Shown in pieces: positions 18,118 through 27,469 of a stretch of DNA of 64,000 nucleotides (position 1 is the first letter of the stretch; each line of letters starts with the position of its first letter). The position numbers and the translations under genes are program-made. The notes under the pieces are model-generated. The model made no database searches, was not told where the DNA came from, and saw only the letters and a program-made list of their open reading frames with translations. Source of the stretch: Synechococcus sp. WH 8101 (GTDB lineage: Bacteria; Cyanobacteriota; Cyanobacteriia; PCC-6307; Cyanobiaceae); the NCBI RefSeq assembly GCF_004209775.1, contig NZ_CP035914.1, positions 2,232,001-2,296,000 of the forward strand, given 5' to 3'.

Positions 18118-18644
18118 CCGAACCAATCCGGCACCTGGGGCTGGCTCAACCCCTCGGGATGGGGATCGAGTTGCAGATGCCAGCGCTCACCACCGAGCAA
18201 CTCCAGCTGCTCGATCGCCAGGCAGTCGTCCACGGCGCAGAGATCATCCTTGTGCTGCTGCAACGCGCCTGAGAGCCACTGCCGCTTCGCCGCCGCCTTG
18301 GCCGCCTGAGGCGAGCGCGCCACCACCAGCCCGAAGTGGTGCAACTCCGCCAGGGAATCAGGGCGGTAGGCGCCCAGGTTCACAAACCAGAGCCGCTCGG
18401 GCCGGGGCGCGGCCGGCTCGCGCACGAGGCGCACCGCCCAACCATCGATCGCCCGCACCGCCATGTAGCTGTCGAGGTGCAGGCCCTCACGCCTCCCGAA
18501 CCACTGCCGCCGCAGCTCGGGGAGGGTGTCATCGATCGAGGCCCCCGCCACAAAGCGCACATCGTGCAGCTCGATGTGACTGGTGGCGGTGTGGCCCCCC
18601 AGCACTACCAGAAACAACTGCGTGTGGTCAGCCAAGAGCTCCAT
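18093..18644 (-). CDS. DUF1543 family protein
   Basis: 183 residues from ATG 18644. LFLVVLGGHTATSHIELHDV, FVAGASIDDTLPELRRQWFG and LHLDSYMAVRAIDGW are typical DUF1543 segments; a second half-repeat follows (RLWFVNLGAYRPDSLAELHH...). Function unknown. The open frame continues upstream to 18878, but that part lies antisense to the amine oxidase gene and has no domain character. ATG 18653 is an alternative. Divergent from the amine oxidase, 24 bases apart. Confidence 0.8.
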   Translation of the reverse strand: MELLADHTQLFLVVLGGHTATSHIELHDVRFVAGASIDDTLPELRRQWFGRREGLHLDSYMAVRAIDGWAVRLVREPAAPRPERLWFVNLGAYRPDSLAELHHFGLVVARSPQAAKAAAKRQWLSGALQQHKDDLCAVDDCLAIEQLELLGGERWHLQLDPHPEGLSQPQVPDWFGYRRIDRA

Positions 18645-18668
18645 GGTCAACATTCCAGCAGCTGTGAG

Positions 18669-20099
18669 ATGGCTGGCGCGATGGGCGGTGCATTGGATGT
18701 GGTGGTGGTGGGTGCCGGACTCTCCGGGTTGATCGCCGCTCGCCGCTTGATCGAACAAGGGCAGCGGGTGCGCGTGCTGGAGGCGCGGCCACGGGTGGGG
18801 GGCCGCATGGTGAGCCAGACCCTCAGCGACGGCAGCGTGGTGGATCTGGGAGGCCAGTGGGGAGGCCACACGCACCACCGCTTCGCGGCGCTACTGCAGG
18901 AACTCGGGCTGAATCGCTACCCGAGTTACTACGCGGGCGACGGCATCTTCTGTTGGCAAAGCAAGCGCATCAAGGCCCCACTGGCGGAGCGTTTTGAGGA
19001 CAGCCTGGTGTTCTTTGAGCCTGGGGCCCTCGACCTGGATGCGAAGGAGCTGGAGGCAACCCGCGCACTGCAGCAAGCCTTCACCGCCCTCGTCGCCCAG
19101 ATCAACCCACGCCAGCCCTGGCTCACCCCCGATGCCGAACGGCTGGATCGGCTCACCGTGAGCGCCTGGGCTGCCGAGCAGACCAACCTGCCCCTGGCCC
19201 ATCTGCCCCTCGACTGGCTCTGCCGCGTGGGGGGGTCGGGCGGCTTTGAACCCTGGGAAGCCTCGATCCTGCACCTCGCTTGGACCCAGGCGGTGGCACC
19301 GCAGACCGAGACACCGGAAGCCTGGCTGGTGCAGGGAGGGGCAGGAGCGGTGAGCCTGCAGCTTGCTGCGGACCTTCGGGTCCGCAGCCCGGAGGCCCTC
19401 GTGCTGGAAGCCCCGGTGCTGGCCATTCAGCAAAACGAGGCCATGGCAACCGTGCTAGCCGAGGGGCTCGAACCGCTGCAGGCCCGTGCGGTGATCGTGG
19501 CGGTGCCACCACCGCAGCGGCAAGCGATCCGCTTTGAACCGCCCTTGCCCCCGGCACATCAAGCCCTGCTGCAACGCACGGCCATGGGCGGCATGACCAA
19601 GATCCTCACGCGCTACAGCAAGCCCTTCTGGCGCGAGCAGGGACTGAACGGTCTGGGGACCGGTGAACAGCCTTGGCTGGATCTCACCGCCGACAGTGGC
19701 CCCCCTGACGCACAACCGGCCGTGCTGGCCAGCTTTGTGGCGGGCGAGCGGGCCATCACCATGGCCGCACTGCCGGAGGCGGAACGGCGAGCGCTGATCC
19801 TCAAGGATCTGGTGAGTTATTGGGGCCCCGACGCCGCCAGCCCCCTCGATCTGGTGGAACACGCCTGGAATGGCGAAGCCTGGACCGGCGGTGCCTTCAC
19901 CAGCTTTCCAGCACCAGGCAGCTGGACCAGCCATGCCCGCCTGGCTGCTGGCACCGAGGGTGGCCCGGCTCCCGCCAGCCATGGGCGGGTGTGCTGGGCG
20001 GGAACGGAGGTCTCCCCGCGCTGGCCTGGCTATTTCGAAGGCGCCATCGAGGCCGGGGAGCTGGCCGCATCAACCGTTGCCCGACACCTGAGTCCATGA
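18669..20099 (+). CDS. FAD-dependent amine oxidase family protein
   Basis: 476 residues from ATG 18669 (ATG 18681 also possible). Dinucleotide-binding VVVVGAGLSGLIAARRL is followed by VRVLEARPRVGGRM, the GR signature of flavin amine oxidases. The C-terminal flavin segment CWAGTEVSPRWPGYFEGAI and the internal substrate-domain pattern (GGSGGFEPWEAS) match the monoamine-oxidase-like class. Substrate unknown. Its TGA overlaps the ATG of a 43-residue ORF, itself overlapping a methyltransferase gene, so all three are likely one transcript. Confidence 0.9.
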   Translation: MAGAMGGALDVVVVGAGLSGLIAARRLIEQGQRVRVLEARPRVGGRMVSQTLSDGSVVDLGGQWGGHTHHRFAALLQELGLNRYPSYYAGDGIFCWQSKRIKAPLAERFEDSLVFFEPGALDLDAKELEATRALQQAFTALVAQINPRQPWLTPDAERLDRLTVSAWAAEQTNLPLAHLPLDWLCRVGGSGGFEPWEASILHLAWTQAVAPQTETPEAWLVQGGAGAVSLQLAADLRVRSPEALVLEAPVLAIQQNEAMATVLAEGLEPLQARAVIVAVPPPQRQAIRFEPPLPPAHQALLQRTAMGGMTKILTRYSKPFWREQGLNGLGTGEQPWLDLTADSGPPDAQPAVLASFVAGERAITMAALPEAERRALILKDLVSYWGPDAASPLDLVEHAWNGEAWTGGAFTSFPAPGSWTSHARLAAGTEGGPAPASHGRVCWAGTEVSPRWPGYFEGAIEAGELAASTVARHLSP

Positions 20100-20227
20100 A
20101 GGATCTGCTCTACATCCATGCAACGAGTCGCTGCGAACATGAGCGTCTGATAGATCAAGCAGAACTGCACGGGATCGACATCAGCCCCGACCAAATCGAG
20201 GCCGCGCGGCACACCTCATCAGGATGA
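20096..20227 (+). CDS. Small hypothetical protein, 43 residues
   Basis: Frame from ATG 20096 starting MKDLLYIHATSRCEHERLID with the tail ISPDQIEAARHTSSG. No domain recognised. It is kept because both ends form ATGA overlaps: with the amine oxidase stop (20096-20099) and with the methyltransferase start (20224-20227). That arrangement is unlikely for a random frame and implies translational coupling through it. Predicted soluble, slightly acidic, with one Cys. Confidence 0.55.
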   Translation: MKDLLYIHATSRCEHERLIDQAELHGIDISPDQIEAARHTSSG

Positions 20228-20946
20228 GCAGCATGGATCTCTTCTCGCAGCAATGGGCCTCCTATCGGGCCGTGGTGGAACACGACCTGATGGGGCATCG
20301 AGCGGTAGCGGCCACCACCGCCGCCACCTTGGAACTTTGGTTCGCCGCGCGTCCAGAAGGGGCCCGAGCGCCACGGATGGTCGACCTGGGCTGCGGCGAT
20401 CTAGCCCTGCTGGCACCCCTGCTGCATCGCTTGCCTTTGAGCTCCTACACGGGCCTGGATCTCACAGCGGAGGTGCTGCCCTTGGCACAACAGGCCCTGG
20501 GTGAGGTCTCCTACCCCTGCCGCTGGGTGGAAGGAGATCTGCTCGGTTGGGCGAACGATTCAGCAAGCGATGACGAGGAACCGGTCGACATCCTTCACTC
20601 CGCCTTCGCCATCCACCACCTCAGCGACCAGGAGAAAGAGACGCTGCTCCAGCGCTTGCGCACCCGGATCGCACCTGGAGGGCTGTTCCTCTGGGTGGAT
20701 GTGTTCCGCGAACCCGGCGAAAGCCGCAATGCCTACGTACAGCGCTACCTGCACCGCATCGCCAGCAGCTGGCCCCAGCTCTCAGCCCAGCAACAAGAGC
20801 ACGTCTGCCACCACCTCGCCACCTACGACAACCCTGCGGATCGCGGCACGATTGAAGCGAAAGCCATCGCTGCGGGATGGCAGTGGCGCTGGGCCTGGAA
20901 CAGCACGCACCAGGCCGAAGCGATGGCCGTGCTGACGCCGGCCTGA
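20224..20946 (+). CDS. Class I SAM-dependent methyltransferase
   Basis: 240 residues. SAM motif I is MVDLGCGDLALLAPLL (about 58-73), motif II region YTGLDLTAEVL, motif III VDILHSAFAIHHL, then LRTRIAPGGLFLWVDVF. The acceptor substrate is unknown. It is coupled to the 43-residue ORF and the flavin amine oxidase upstream, suggesting joint modification of a small amine-containing metabolite (inference). Convergent with sufS, 3 bases from its stop. Confidence 0.87.
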   Translation: MSSMDLFSQQWASYRAVVEHDLMGHRAVAATTAATLELWFAARPEGARAPRMVDLGCGDLALLAPLLHRLPLSSYTGLDLTAEVLPLAQQALGEVSYPCRWVEGDLLGWANDSASDDEEPVDILHSAFAIHHLSDQEKETLLQRLRTRIAPGGLFLWVDVFREPGESRNAYVQRYLHRIASSWPQLSAQQQEHVCHHLATYDNPADRGTIEAKAIAAGWQWRWAWNSTHQAEAMAVLTPA

Positions 20947-20949
20947 ACC

Positions 20950-22251
20950 TCAGCTGTGCTCCCGCAGAAAACGGATCGTGCTCTGCAGCTCCTCGGCGAA
21001 GCGATCGATCTCCGCAAACGTGGTGGTGAAGCTGAGACTGGCCCGGGCCGATGCTGTGACGCCGTAGAGGCGATGCAGGGGCTGGCAGCAGTGGTGGCCA
21101 CTGCGAATGCAAATGCCACTGCAATCGAGCAGGGCGGCGATGTCGTTGGCATGCACCCCATCCACTAAGAAAGTGGCGAGAGCGCCACGACCGGGCTGCT
21201 GCTCCGGGGTCGGGCCGAGAATTCGCACCCCGTCGATCGCCTCGAGCCGGCGAAACAGATGGCGGGTGAGCTGGGCTTCCCAGGCCTGAATCGTCTCCAG
21301 CCCCAGGCTCTGCAGGTAGGTGATCGCCGCCCCCATGCCGATTGCCTCACCAATCGCCGGCGTACCGGCTTCAAATTTGTGAGGGAGCTCCGCCCAAGTG
21401 CTGTGGTCCAGAAACACATCCTGGATCATCTCGCCACCACCCAGGAAGGGAGGCATCGCCTCCAGCAGGGCTTCCGGGGCCCAGAGAAAGCCCATGCCGG
21501 TGGGGCCGCAGAGCTTATGGGACGACCCCACAAGAAAATCAACACCGAGAGCGCCCACATCCAGCGGCTGATGCGCCAGGCTCTGACAGGCGTCGAGGAG
21601 CACTTTCGCGCCCAGTTGCCGGGCCAGGGCCACCACCTCCGGAACGGGATTGCAGCAGCCGAGGGTGTTGCTGATGTGCACCAATGCAACCAGCCGGGTG
21701 CGCTCGTTGAGCTTGGCGCGCAGATCCTCCAGATCCAGGCTGCCGGATTCAGTGAGACCCACATGGCGCAGCACACAACCGGTGCGCTGCGCCAGCAACT
21801 GCCAGGGCACCAGGTTGCTGTGGTGCTCCATCACGGTGAGGAGCACTTCATCGTCCTCGCCGAGATTGGTGTCTCCCCAAGTGCGCGCCACAAGGTTGAT
21901 CGCCTCACTGGCATTGCGCGTAAAGACGATCTCGCGGGAGCTGGCGGCGGCAATGAAACGCGCAGTCGTCGTTCGCGCCGCCTCAAACGATTCGGTCGCC
22001 CGGGCGCTGAGCTGATGGGCGCCGCGGTGGACATTGGCGTTATCAGCGCTGTAGTAGTGCTGCAAGGCCTCGAGCACCACCCGGGGTTTCTGGCTGGTGG
22101 CGGCGTGATCGAGATAGATCAGGGGCGTCCCATCAGGGGTGGCCTGGGCCAGGATCGGGAAATCGGGGCGCGTGCGCTCGGCCAGATCGATCGCCGGTGT
22201 CACCCGCTGCGCCGAGGCGTCAACGCCAGAACGATCGGCGCTGGCAATCAT
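20950..22251 (-). CDS. sufS: Cysteine desulfurase SufS
   Basis: PLP enzyme that releases sulfur from cysteine for Fe-S cluster assembly (SUF system). 433 residues. YLDHAATSQKP near the N-terminus, MEHHSNLVPW, the PLP lysine in GSSHKLCGPTGMGFLW (about 245), and the active-site cysteine in IRSGHHCCQPL (about 388). Type II (SufS) rather than IscS by its short active-site loop and context. Last gene of the ftrC-sufBCDS run; its start overlaps the sufD stop by 4 bases. Confidence 0.97.
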   Translation of the reverse strand: MIASADRSGVDASAQRVTPAIDLAERTRPDFPILAQATPDGTPLIYLDHAATSQKPRVVLEALQHYYSADNANVHRGAHQLSARATESFEAARTTTARFIAAASSREIVFTRNASEAINLVARTWGDTNLGEDDEVLLTVMEHHSNLVPWQLLAQRTGCVLRHVGLTESGSLDLEDLRAKLNERTRLVALVHISNTLGCCNPVPEVVALARQLGAKVLLDACQSLAHQPLDVGALGVDFLVGSSHKLCGPTGMGFLWAPEALLEAMPPFLGGGEMIQDVFLDHSTWAELPHKFEAGTPAIGEAIGMGAAITYLQSLGLETIQAWEAQLTRHLFRRLEAIDGVRILGPTPEQQPGRGALATFLVDGVHANDIAALLDCSGICIRSGHHCCQPLHRLYGVTASARASLSFTTTFAEIDRFAEELQSTIRFLREHS

Positions 22252-23426
22252 GACGTCACCTCCGCCAGCAGACCATCCATCACCTGCCAGACGGAGGCCG
22301 CGGCCGGCAGATGATCCACCACCTCCTGGCAGTAACCGCGCAAGAGCAGGGCGGCCGCATCTGCCGCCGCGATCCCTCGGCTCTGCAGATAGAAAAGCTC
22401 ATCGTCTTGCAACTGCGACACAGTGGCGCCATGGGCGCATCGCACGTCGTCGGCAACGATCTCGAGCTCGGGCTTGGTGTCGATCCGGGCTCGATCCGAC
22501 ACCAGCAGATTGCGACTGAGCTGGGCCGCATCGGTGCGCTGAGCCTCGCGAGGCACCTGAATCGCCCCATTGAAGATGGCGTGGGAGCGACCACCGACCA
22601 AGCACTTGTGCAACTGATCGAGGCCGCCATCCGGCCCGTTGAAACGCACGGCCGAATGGGTGGCCAGCTGCTGATCCTCACTGGTGACCGCCAGCCCGCG
22701 CAGGGTGGTGCTCGCGGCTCCATCCACCTGCACCACACGGGGTTCCTGCCTGGCGAACGACCAGCCCTTGACCACGGAGGTGAAGGCATAGGAGCTGCGC
22801 GGCTCCTGCTCAACAGCGCAGTGGGCGAGCAGGGAGGGGCTGCCATCGGCACAGGCGATCAGGCCGTGCCGCAACGTCGCTTCCTGACCGAGATGCACTT
22901 CGAGCAAATGGCTGTGGGCCGTGGCTCCTGCCCCGGGGCAAACCTGCAACAGTTCCAGTTCGGCTTTCTCTTCCAGCAACAGCAACACCCGAGTCGCGGT
23001 GAGACCATCGCCTCCGGCCATCACCAGCTCCAGGGGCGGCACGGCTCCACGAATGCCCAGGGCGAGCACCTGGCCGGCCGAAGCGTGATTGAACTCCACC
23101 GGCCAGTCAGCAGCGCAGGCACAGCGATCGAGCGTGTGGCCAAGGGCCTGCTCCAGTTCAGCCGGTTGGAGAACCCGGACGCCCTCCGGCAGGGACACCC
23201 CCTCCAGGGGATCGCCCACGCCATCGAGCACCAGCCGCAACACCGCCGGGGCAGGAGCAGGCCACGCCGTTGGGGCGGGGGAGGCACTGAGGGGCAGGCG
23301 GGTCAACGCCTCCAATCGCTTCAGGTCGGTGAGTCGCCAGGCCTCCTCACGTCTAGTGGGGAGCCCCATGCGTGCGAGGGCCTCCCTGCCCCGCTGCTGC
23401 ACCGGCGCGAGCACTGTGCGCGACAT
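22248..23426 (-). CDS. sufD: Fe-S cluster assembly protein SufD
   Basis: 392 residues, part of the SufBC2D scaffold. N-terminal GLPTRREEAWRLTDLKRLEA, and the C-terminal beta-helix with DRARIDTKPELEIVADDVRCAHGA (residues about 310-333) and the tail [20 protein letters not shown], conserved between SufB and SufD. It begins 2 bases after the sufC stop and ends in a 4-base overlap with sufS, as expected for stoichiometric co-production. Confidence 0.96.
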   Translation of the reverse strand: MSRTVLAPVQQRGREALARMGLPTRREEAWRLTDLKRLEALTRLPLSASPAPTAWPAPAPAVLRLVLDGVGDPLEGVSLPEGVRVLQPAELEQALGHTLDRCACAADWPVEFNHASAGQVLALGIRGAVPPLELVMAGGDGLTATRVLLLLEEKAELELLQVCPGAGATAHSHLLEVHLGQEATLRHGLIACADGSPSLLAHCAVEQEPRSSYAFTSVVKGWSFARQEPRVVQVDGAASTTLRGLAVTSEDQQLATHSAVRFNGPDGGLDQLHKCLVGGRSHAIFNGAIQVPREAQRTDAAQLSRNLLVSDRARIDTKPELEIVADDVRCAHGATVSQLQDDELFYLQSRGIAAADAAALLLRGYCQEVVDHLPAAASVWQVMDGLLAEVTS

Positions 23427-23428
23427 CG

Positions 23429-24217
23429 TCAGGCCACCCCCTGTGCGGCCAATTCCCGGTCGACCCAGTCGTAACCGGTCTGCTCCAACTCCAGGGCCAG
23501 CTCCCGACCACCGGTGCGGAGGATCCGACCAGCCGCCATCACATGGACGTAATCAGGGGTGATTTCATCCAGCAAACGCTGGTAGTGGGTGATCAACAGC
23601 GTGGCGTTATCCGGACCGGCCAGCTGATTGACACCAGCCGCCACGATGCGGAGCGCATCGATGTCCAGGCCGGAATCCGTTTCATCGAGAATGGCCACCA
23701 CCGGCTCCAATAAAGCCATCTGAAGGATTTCATTGCGCTTCTTCTCACCGCCGGAGAAGCCTTCATTGACGCTGCGCTCCAGAAAGGCGGGATCCATCTG
23801 CACCACCTGGAGCTTTTCGCGCACATGGTCTTCAAACTCGAAGGTGTCGAGCTCGTCCAGCTCCCGGGATTGACGCCGGGCGTTGGTGGCCACCCGCAGA
23901 AATTCCAGGTTGCTCACACCGGGAATCTCCACTGGGTATTGGAAGCCGAGAAACACGCCCAATCGGGCGCGTTCTTCCGGCTCCAGCTCAAACAGATCGC
24001 GGCCGCGGTAGCGCACCGATCCAGCGGTGACCCGATAGGCGGGATGACCTGCCAACACCTTGGACAGGGTGCTCTTGCCGCTGCCATTGCGACCCATCAC
24101 GGCATGGATCTCACCGGCACGCACCTGCAGGTTGACGCCCTTAAGGATCGGCTGATCCTCCACGCAGGCGTGAAGATCGGAGATCTCGAGAAGCAGCTCG
24201 GCGTCGGGGCGGATCAC
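23429..24217 (-). CDS. sufC: Fe-S cluster assembly ATPase SufC
   Basis: 262 residues, the cytosolic ABC-type ATPase of the SufBC2D complex. Walker [17 protein letters not shown] (about 42-57), SUF-specific [18 protein letters not shown], signature [14 protein letters not shown], Walker [17 protein letters not shown] and H-loop THYQRLL. No membrane segments. Preceded by a 69-base gap from sufB and followed directly by sufD. Confidence 0.97.
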   Translation of the reverse strand: MIRPDAELLLEISDLHACVEDQPILKGVNLQVRAGEIHAVMGRNGSGKSTLSKVLAGHPAYRVTAGSVRYRGRDLFELEPEERARLGVFLGFQYPVEIPGVSNLEFLRVATNARRQSRELDELDTFEFEDHVREKLQVVQMDPAFLERSVNEGFSGGEKKRNEILQMALLEPVVAILDETDSGLDIDALRIVAAGVNQLAGPDNATLLITHYQRLLDEITPDYVHVMAAGRILRTGGRELALELEQTGYDWVDRELAAQGVA

Positions 24218-24286
24218 GTCGGGGAAGCGGAAGGATTGAGAAACTGATGGGGAAGCAACAGAGAACAGGTGGTTTCAGGCCGAGCC

Positions 24287-25729
24287 TCAACCCACCGAAC
24301 CCTCGAGCTTGAGAGCGAGCAGTTTGTCGGCCTCAGCGGCGAATTCCATCGGCAGCTGATTGAACACATCGCGGCAGAAGCCACTCACCATCATCGACAC
24401 GGCTTCTTCAAAGCCAATGCCGCGACTCTGCAGATAAAACAGCTGGTCTTCTGAAATTCTGCAGGTGCTGGCCTCGTGCTCAATCGCCGCCTGGGGCTGC
24501 TGCGAACGAATGTAGGGATAGGTGTTGGCTGCCGCCTGGTCGCCGATCAACATCGAATCGCACTGACTGTAATTGCGAGCCCCCTTAGCCGAAGGGGCCA
24601 TCTGCACCAGACCGCGATAGCTGTTGCTGGAACGACCAGCACTGATGCCTTTGCTCACGATTGTGGAGCGCGTGCGTGGCCCCACATGCACCATCTTGGT
24701 GCCGGTATCCGCTTGCTGGCAGTTATTGGTGAGCGCCACGGAGTAAAACTCACCAACGGAGTCGGCACCCTGCAGCACACAACTGGGGTATTTCCAGGTA
24801 ATGGCTGATCCGGTTTCCACCTGGGTCCAACTGATGCGACTGCGTGCACCTCGACATTGTCCACGCTTGGTCACGAAGTTGTAGATACCACCCACCCCGT
24901 TCTCATCCCCGGCATACCAGTTTTGAACAGTTGAATATTTGATGGAGGCGTCATCGAGGGCGACAAGCTCCACCACAGCCGCATGCAGTTGGTTGGTGTC
25001 GAACATCGGCGCGGTGCAACCCTCGAGGTAACTCACCGATGCACCTTCTTCAGCCACGATCAGGGTGCGCTCGAACTGACCGGTATCGCCGGAATTGATC
25101 CGAAAATAGGTGGAGAGTTCCATGGGGCACTCCACGCCCTTCGGGATGAACACAAAGGATCCGTCACTGAAGACAGCGGAATTGAGCGCCGCAAAATAGT
25201 TGTCGTTACTGGACACCACAGTGCCCAGATAACGCGCAATCAACTCCGGATGCTCCTTCACGGCTTCGGCAAAGGAACAGAACACAACACCGTGCTCCGC
25301 AAGTTTCTCTTTGTAAGTAGTGGCGATCGACACACTGTCGAACACGGCATCCACGGCCACATTACTGAGGCGCTTTTGCTCATTGAGAGGAATGCCGAGC
25401 TTCTCGAAGGTTTCAAGAAGCTTTGGATCCACTTCATCGAGGCTGGCCTTCTTCTCCTGAGGCTGCTTCGGAGCCGCGTAATAGACGATGTCTTGATAGT
25501 CGATCGCCGGATATCCCAGTGCCGCCCAGTCGGGCTCTTCCAGGGTCAGCCAGTGGCGATAGGCCTTGAGCCGGAAATCGAGCAAAAACTCCGGCTCGCC
25601 TTTCTTGGCCGAGATGAGGCGCACCACATCTTCACTAAGGCCCTTAGCGATCTTGTCAGTGGCAATATCAGTGACAAAACCGTATTTATACGGCTGACTG
25701 ACGAGATCGCGAGTGGAGACACTGGTCAT
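24287..25729 (-). CDS. sufB: Fe-S cluster assembly protein SufB
   Basis: 480 residues, the scaffold subunit on which the cluster is built. Conserved blocks: [80 protein letters not shown], and the C-terminal [20 protein letters not shown]. Full family length. It starts 5 bases after the ftrC stop, making ftrC the likely leader gene of the operon. Confidence 0.97.
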   Translation of the reverse strand: MTSVSTRDLVSQPYKYGFVTDIATDKIAKGLSEDVVRLISAKKGEPEFLLDFRLKAYRHWLTLEEPDWAALGYPAIDYQDIVYYAAPKQPQEKKASLDEVDPKLLETFEKLGIPLNEQKRLSNVAVDAVFDSVSIATTYKEKLAEHGVVFCSFAEAVKEHPELIARYLGTVVSSNDNYFAALNSAVFSDGSFVFIPKGVECPMELSTYFRINSGDTGQFERTLIVAEEGASVSYLEGCTAPMFDTNQLHAAVVELVALDDASIKYSTVQNWYAGDENGVGGIYNFVTKRGQCRGARSRISWTQVETGSAITWKYPSCVLQGADSVGEFYSVALTNNCQQADTGTKMVHVGPRTRSTIVSKGISAGRSSNSYRGLVQMAPSAKGARNYSQCDSMLIGDQAAANTYPYIRSQQPQAAIEHEASTCRISEDQLFYLQSRGIGFEEAVSMMVSGFCRDVFNQLPMEFAAEADKLLALKLEGSVG

Positions 25730-25734
25730 GGTGA

Positions 25735-26094
25735 TTATCCCGCGGAAGCGTGGATCTCCTCGGTGCTGATGGTCTGGGCATCACCGCGGAAAGGATTGTC
25801 TTCGGTGAGGAAGAGCATGCAGTGGCACTCTTTGCGTTCCCGCATCGGCACACAGGGGCAGTTCCAGAAGGCCTGCGACACCTCCGCCTCCTTGTCTTCG
25901 TAGTGACGACAAGGGCAAAGGGCACCACCAAGTTCGTCCTTGTGCCGGGCAAGCCCCTTGAGCACCACAGCGGTCACACCGGGGTCGCTGCAGAAGTAGG
26001 TGCCAGTGCGCTGGGCGTAGGTTTCGGCGAATTTCCGGATCACCTCAAGGCTTTCGGCCGTGGGCTCCGGGTTTCCAGCGGACGGGTCGGTCAT
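25735..26094 (-). CDS. ftrC: Ferredoxin:thioredoxin reductase, catalytic chain
   Basis: 119 residues. Contains the 4Fe-4S/redox-disulfide motifs CPCRH, CPCVP and CHCML plus FCSDPG. FTR passes photosynthetic electrons from ferredoxin to thioredoxin for light regulation of enzymes. ATG at 26094 ([11 protein letters not shown]) is the start: the frame is open back to 27426, but that is the antisense shadow of fda. Placement 5 bases ahead of sufB joins an Fe-S enzyme to the cluster-assembly operon. The variable chain (ftrV) is not in the window. Confidence 0.97.
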   Translation of the reverse strand: MTDPSAGNPEPTAESLEVIRKFAETYAQRTGTYFCSDPGVTAVVLKGLARHKDELGGALCPCRHYEDKEAEVSQAFWNCPCVPMRERKECHCMLFLTEDNPFRGDAQTISTEEIHASAG

Positions 26095-26165
26095 GAGGCT
26101 CGAACGGGAATGCGGATGGCAGGGGCAGAACCAAAACGGTGGAGACGACCTACCAGCCAACAAAT

Positions 26166-26185
26166 ACGAAACATTCGTGTTTCGT
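26166..26185. promoter_or_regulatory. Palindrome between ftrC-suf and fda, candidate operator
   Basis: A perfect 8-bp inverted repeat ACGAAACA / TGTTTCGT with spacer TTCG in the 234-base divergent region between ftrC (ATG 26094, leftward) and fda (ATG 26329, rightward). There is no T-run after it, so a protein-binding site is more likely than a terminator. It does not match the CAAC-N6-GTTG pattern described for SufR in Synechocystis, so the binder is unknown (SufR variant, Fur-like or redox regulator are options). Confidence 0.5.
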
Positions 26186-26328
26186 TTCTGGAGCCTAGGG
26201 CAAAGGTCCGTCCACCGACGGCTCGGGCCATTCTCACCTGCTGCCGCCAAGGGATCGGATGTCGTCTGCGCACTGACGGACACGAAGCCCGTTTCTAGGT
26301 TTCGGCGTGAACGTCCAAGACTGCCCCC

Positions 26329-27402
26329 ATGGCTATCGCTAACCGGTCCGCTGCGGAGTGGCTCGGCCCCGAGGCCGAGCTGATCCTGCAGGCTCCCGCC
26401 AAGGTCGACCAGAAGCGCCTCCATCTTCCCGGACCCGAGGTCGTCGATCGCTTCGCCCTCTCCGATCGCAGCCCCCAGGTGCTGCGCAGCCTGCAGCAGC
26501 TCTATGGCAGTGGCCGCCTGGCCAACACCGGCTACCTCTCGATCCTGCCGGTGGATCAGGGCATCGAGCATTCCGCCGCCCACTCCTTCGCTCCGAATCC
26601 CGACTACTTCGACAGCGAAGCGATTGTGGAGCTGGCCGTGGAGGCAGGCTGCAACGCCGTCTGTTCCACGCTGGGGGTGCTGGGTTCGGTGGCGCGGCGC
26701 TGGGCCCATCGCATTCCCTTCATGGTGAAGCTGAACCACAACCAGCTGCTCACGGCTCCGAACGTTCACGAGCAGATCCTGTTCGCCTCCGTCGACCAGG
26801 CCTGGGACATGGGCGCCGTGGCCGTGGGTGCCACCATCTATTTCGGCAGCGACGACTGCAACCGGGAGCTGCAGCAGATCGCCGCCCTGTTCGAGCATGC
26901 CCACGACCGGGGCCTGGCCACGGTGCTCTGGTGTTACCTGCGCAATCCGATCTTCAAACAGCCTGAGGCGGACTACCACCTCTCGGCTGACCTCACCGGC
27001 CAGGCGGTGCATCTGGGCGTCACCATCGGCGCCGACATCATCAAACAGAAACTGCCCGCCAATAACGGCGGCTACCCGGCCGTCGCCAAGGCCCTGGGCC
27101 AGTCGTTCGGCATGACCGACGATCGGATCTACAGCGAGCTCTGCAGCGACAACCCGGTGGATCTCTGCCGCTACCAAGTGCTCAATTGTTATGCCGGCCG
27201 GATCGGGCTGATCAACAGTGGCGGCGCTTCCGGCAGCGATGACCTGCATGAAGCGATCCGCACCGCCGTGATCAACAAGCGCGCCGGCGGCAGCGGTCTG
27301 ATCATGGGCCGCAAGGCCTTCCAGAAACCGCGTGGCGAAGGTGTCAGCCTGATCCAGGCGGTGCAGGACGTGTATCTGAGCCCCGAGGTCACCATCGCCT
27401 GA
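26329..27402 (+). CDS. fda: Class I fructose-bisphosphate aldolase (DhnA/FbaB type)
   Basis: 357 residues. TIM-barrel class I aldolase of the DeoC/LacD-DhnA superfamily: [39 protein letters not shown], and the Schiff-base lysine region [10 protein letters not shown] (about 239). C-terminal phosphate loops LINSGGASG and [10 protein letters not shown]. Works in glycolysis/gluconeogenesis and possibly the Calvin cycle. In alpha-cyanobacteria a class I enzyme spares metal ions compared with the class II form. Lies between the suf operon and sufR. Confidence 0.95.
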   Translation: MAIANRSAAEWLGPEAELILQAPAKVDQKRLHLPGPEVVDRFALSDRSPQVLRSLQQLYGSGRLANTGYLSILPVDQGIEHSAAHSFAPNPDYFDSEAIVELAVEAGCNAVCSTLGVLGSVARRWAHRIPFMVKLNHNQLLTAPNVHEQILFASVDQAWDMGAVAVGATIYFGSDDCNRELQQIAALFEHAHDRGLATVLWCYLRNPIFKQPEADYHLSADLTGQAVHLGVTIGADIIKQKLPANNGGYPAVAKALGQSFGMTDDRIYSELCSDNPVDLCRYQVLNCYAGRIGLINSGGASGSDDLHEAIRTAVINKRAGGSGLIMGRKAFQKPRGEGVSLIQAVQDVYLSPEVTIA

Positions 27403-27469
27403 TCGCGCCATGGCCGGACCCGTCAACCGCCGAACTGGCGTGGCATCGTGTGAGCACGACGTTTAACCC

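Noticed and set aside
22311-23474. 387-codon plus-strand frame opposite sufD
   Set aside because: Covers a certain SufD gene in antisense; composition is typical of a shadow frame.
26095-27426. Minus-strand extension making ftrC 563 residues long
   Set aside because: The extension lies antisense to fda; FtrC family length and motifs fit the 119-residue form.
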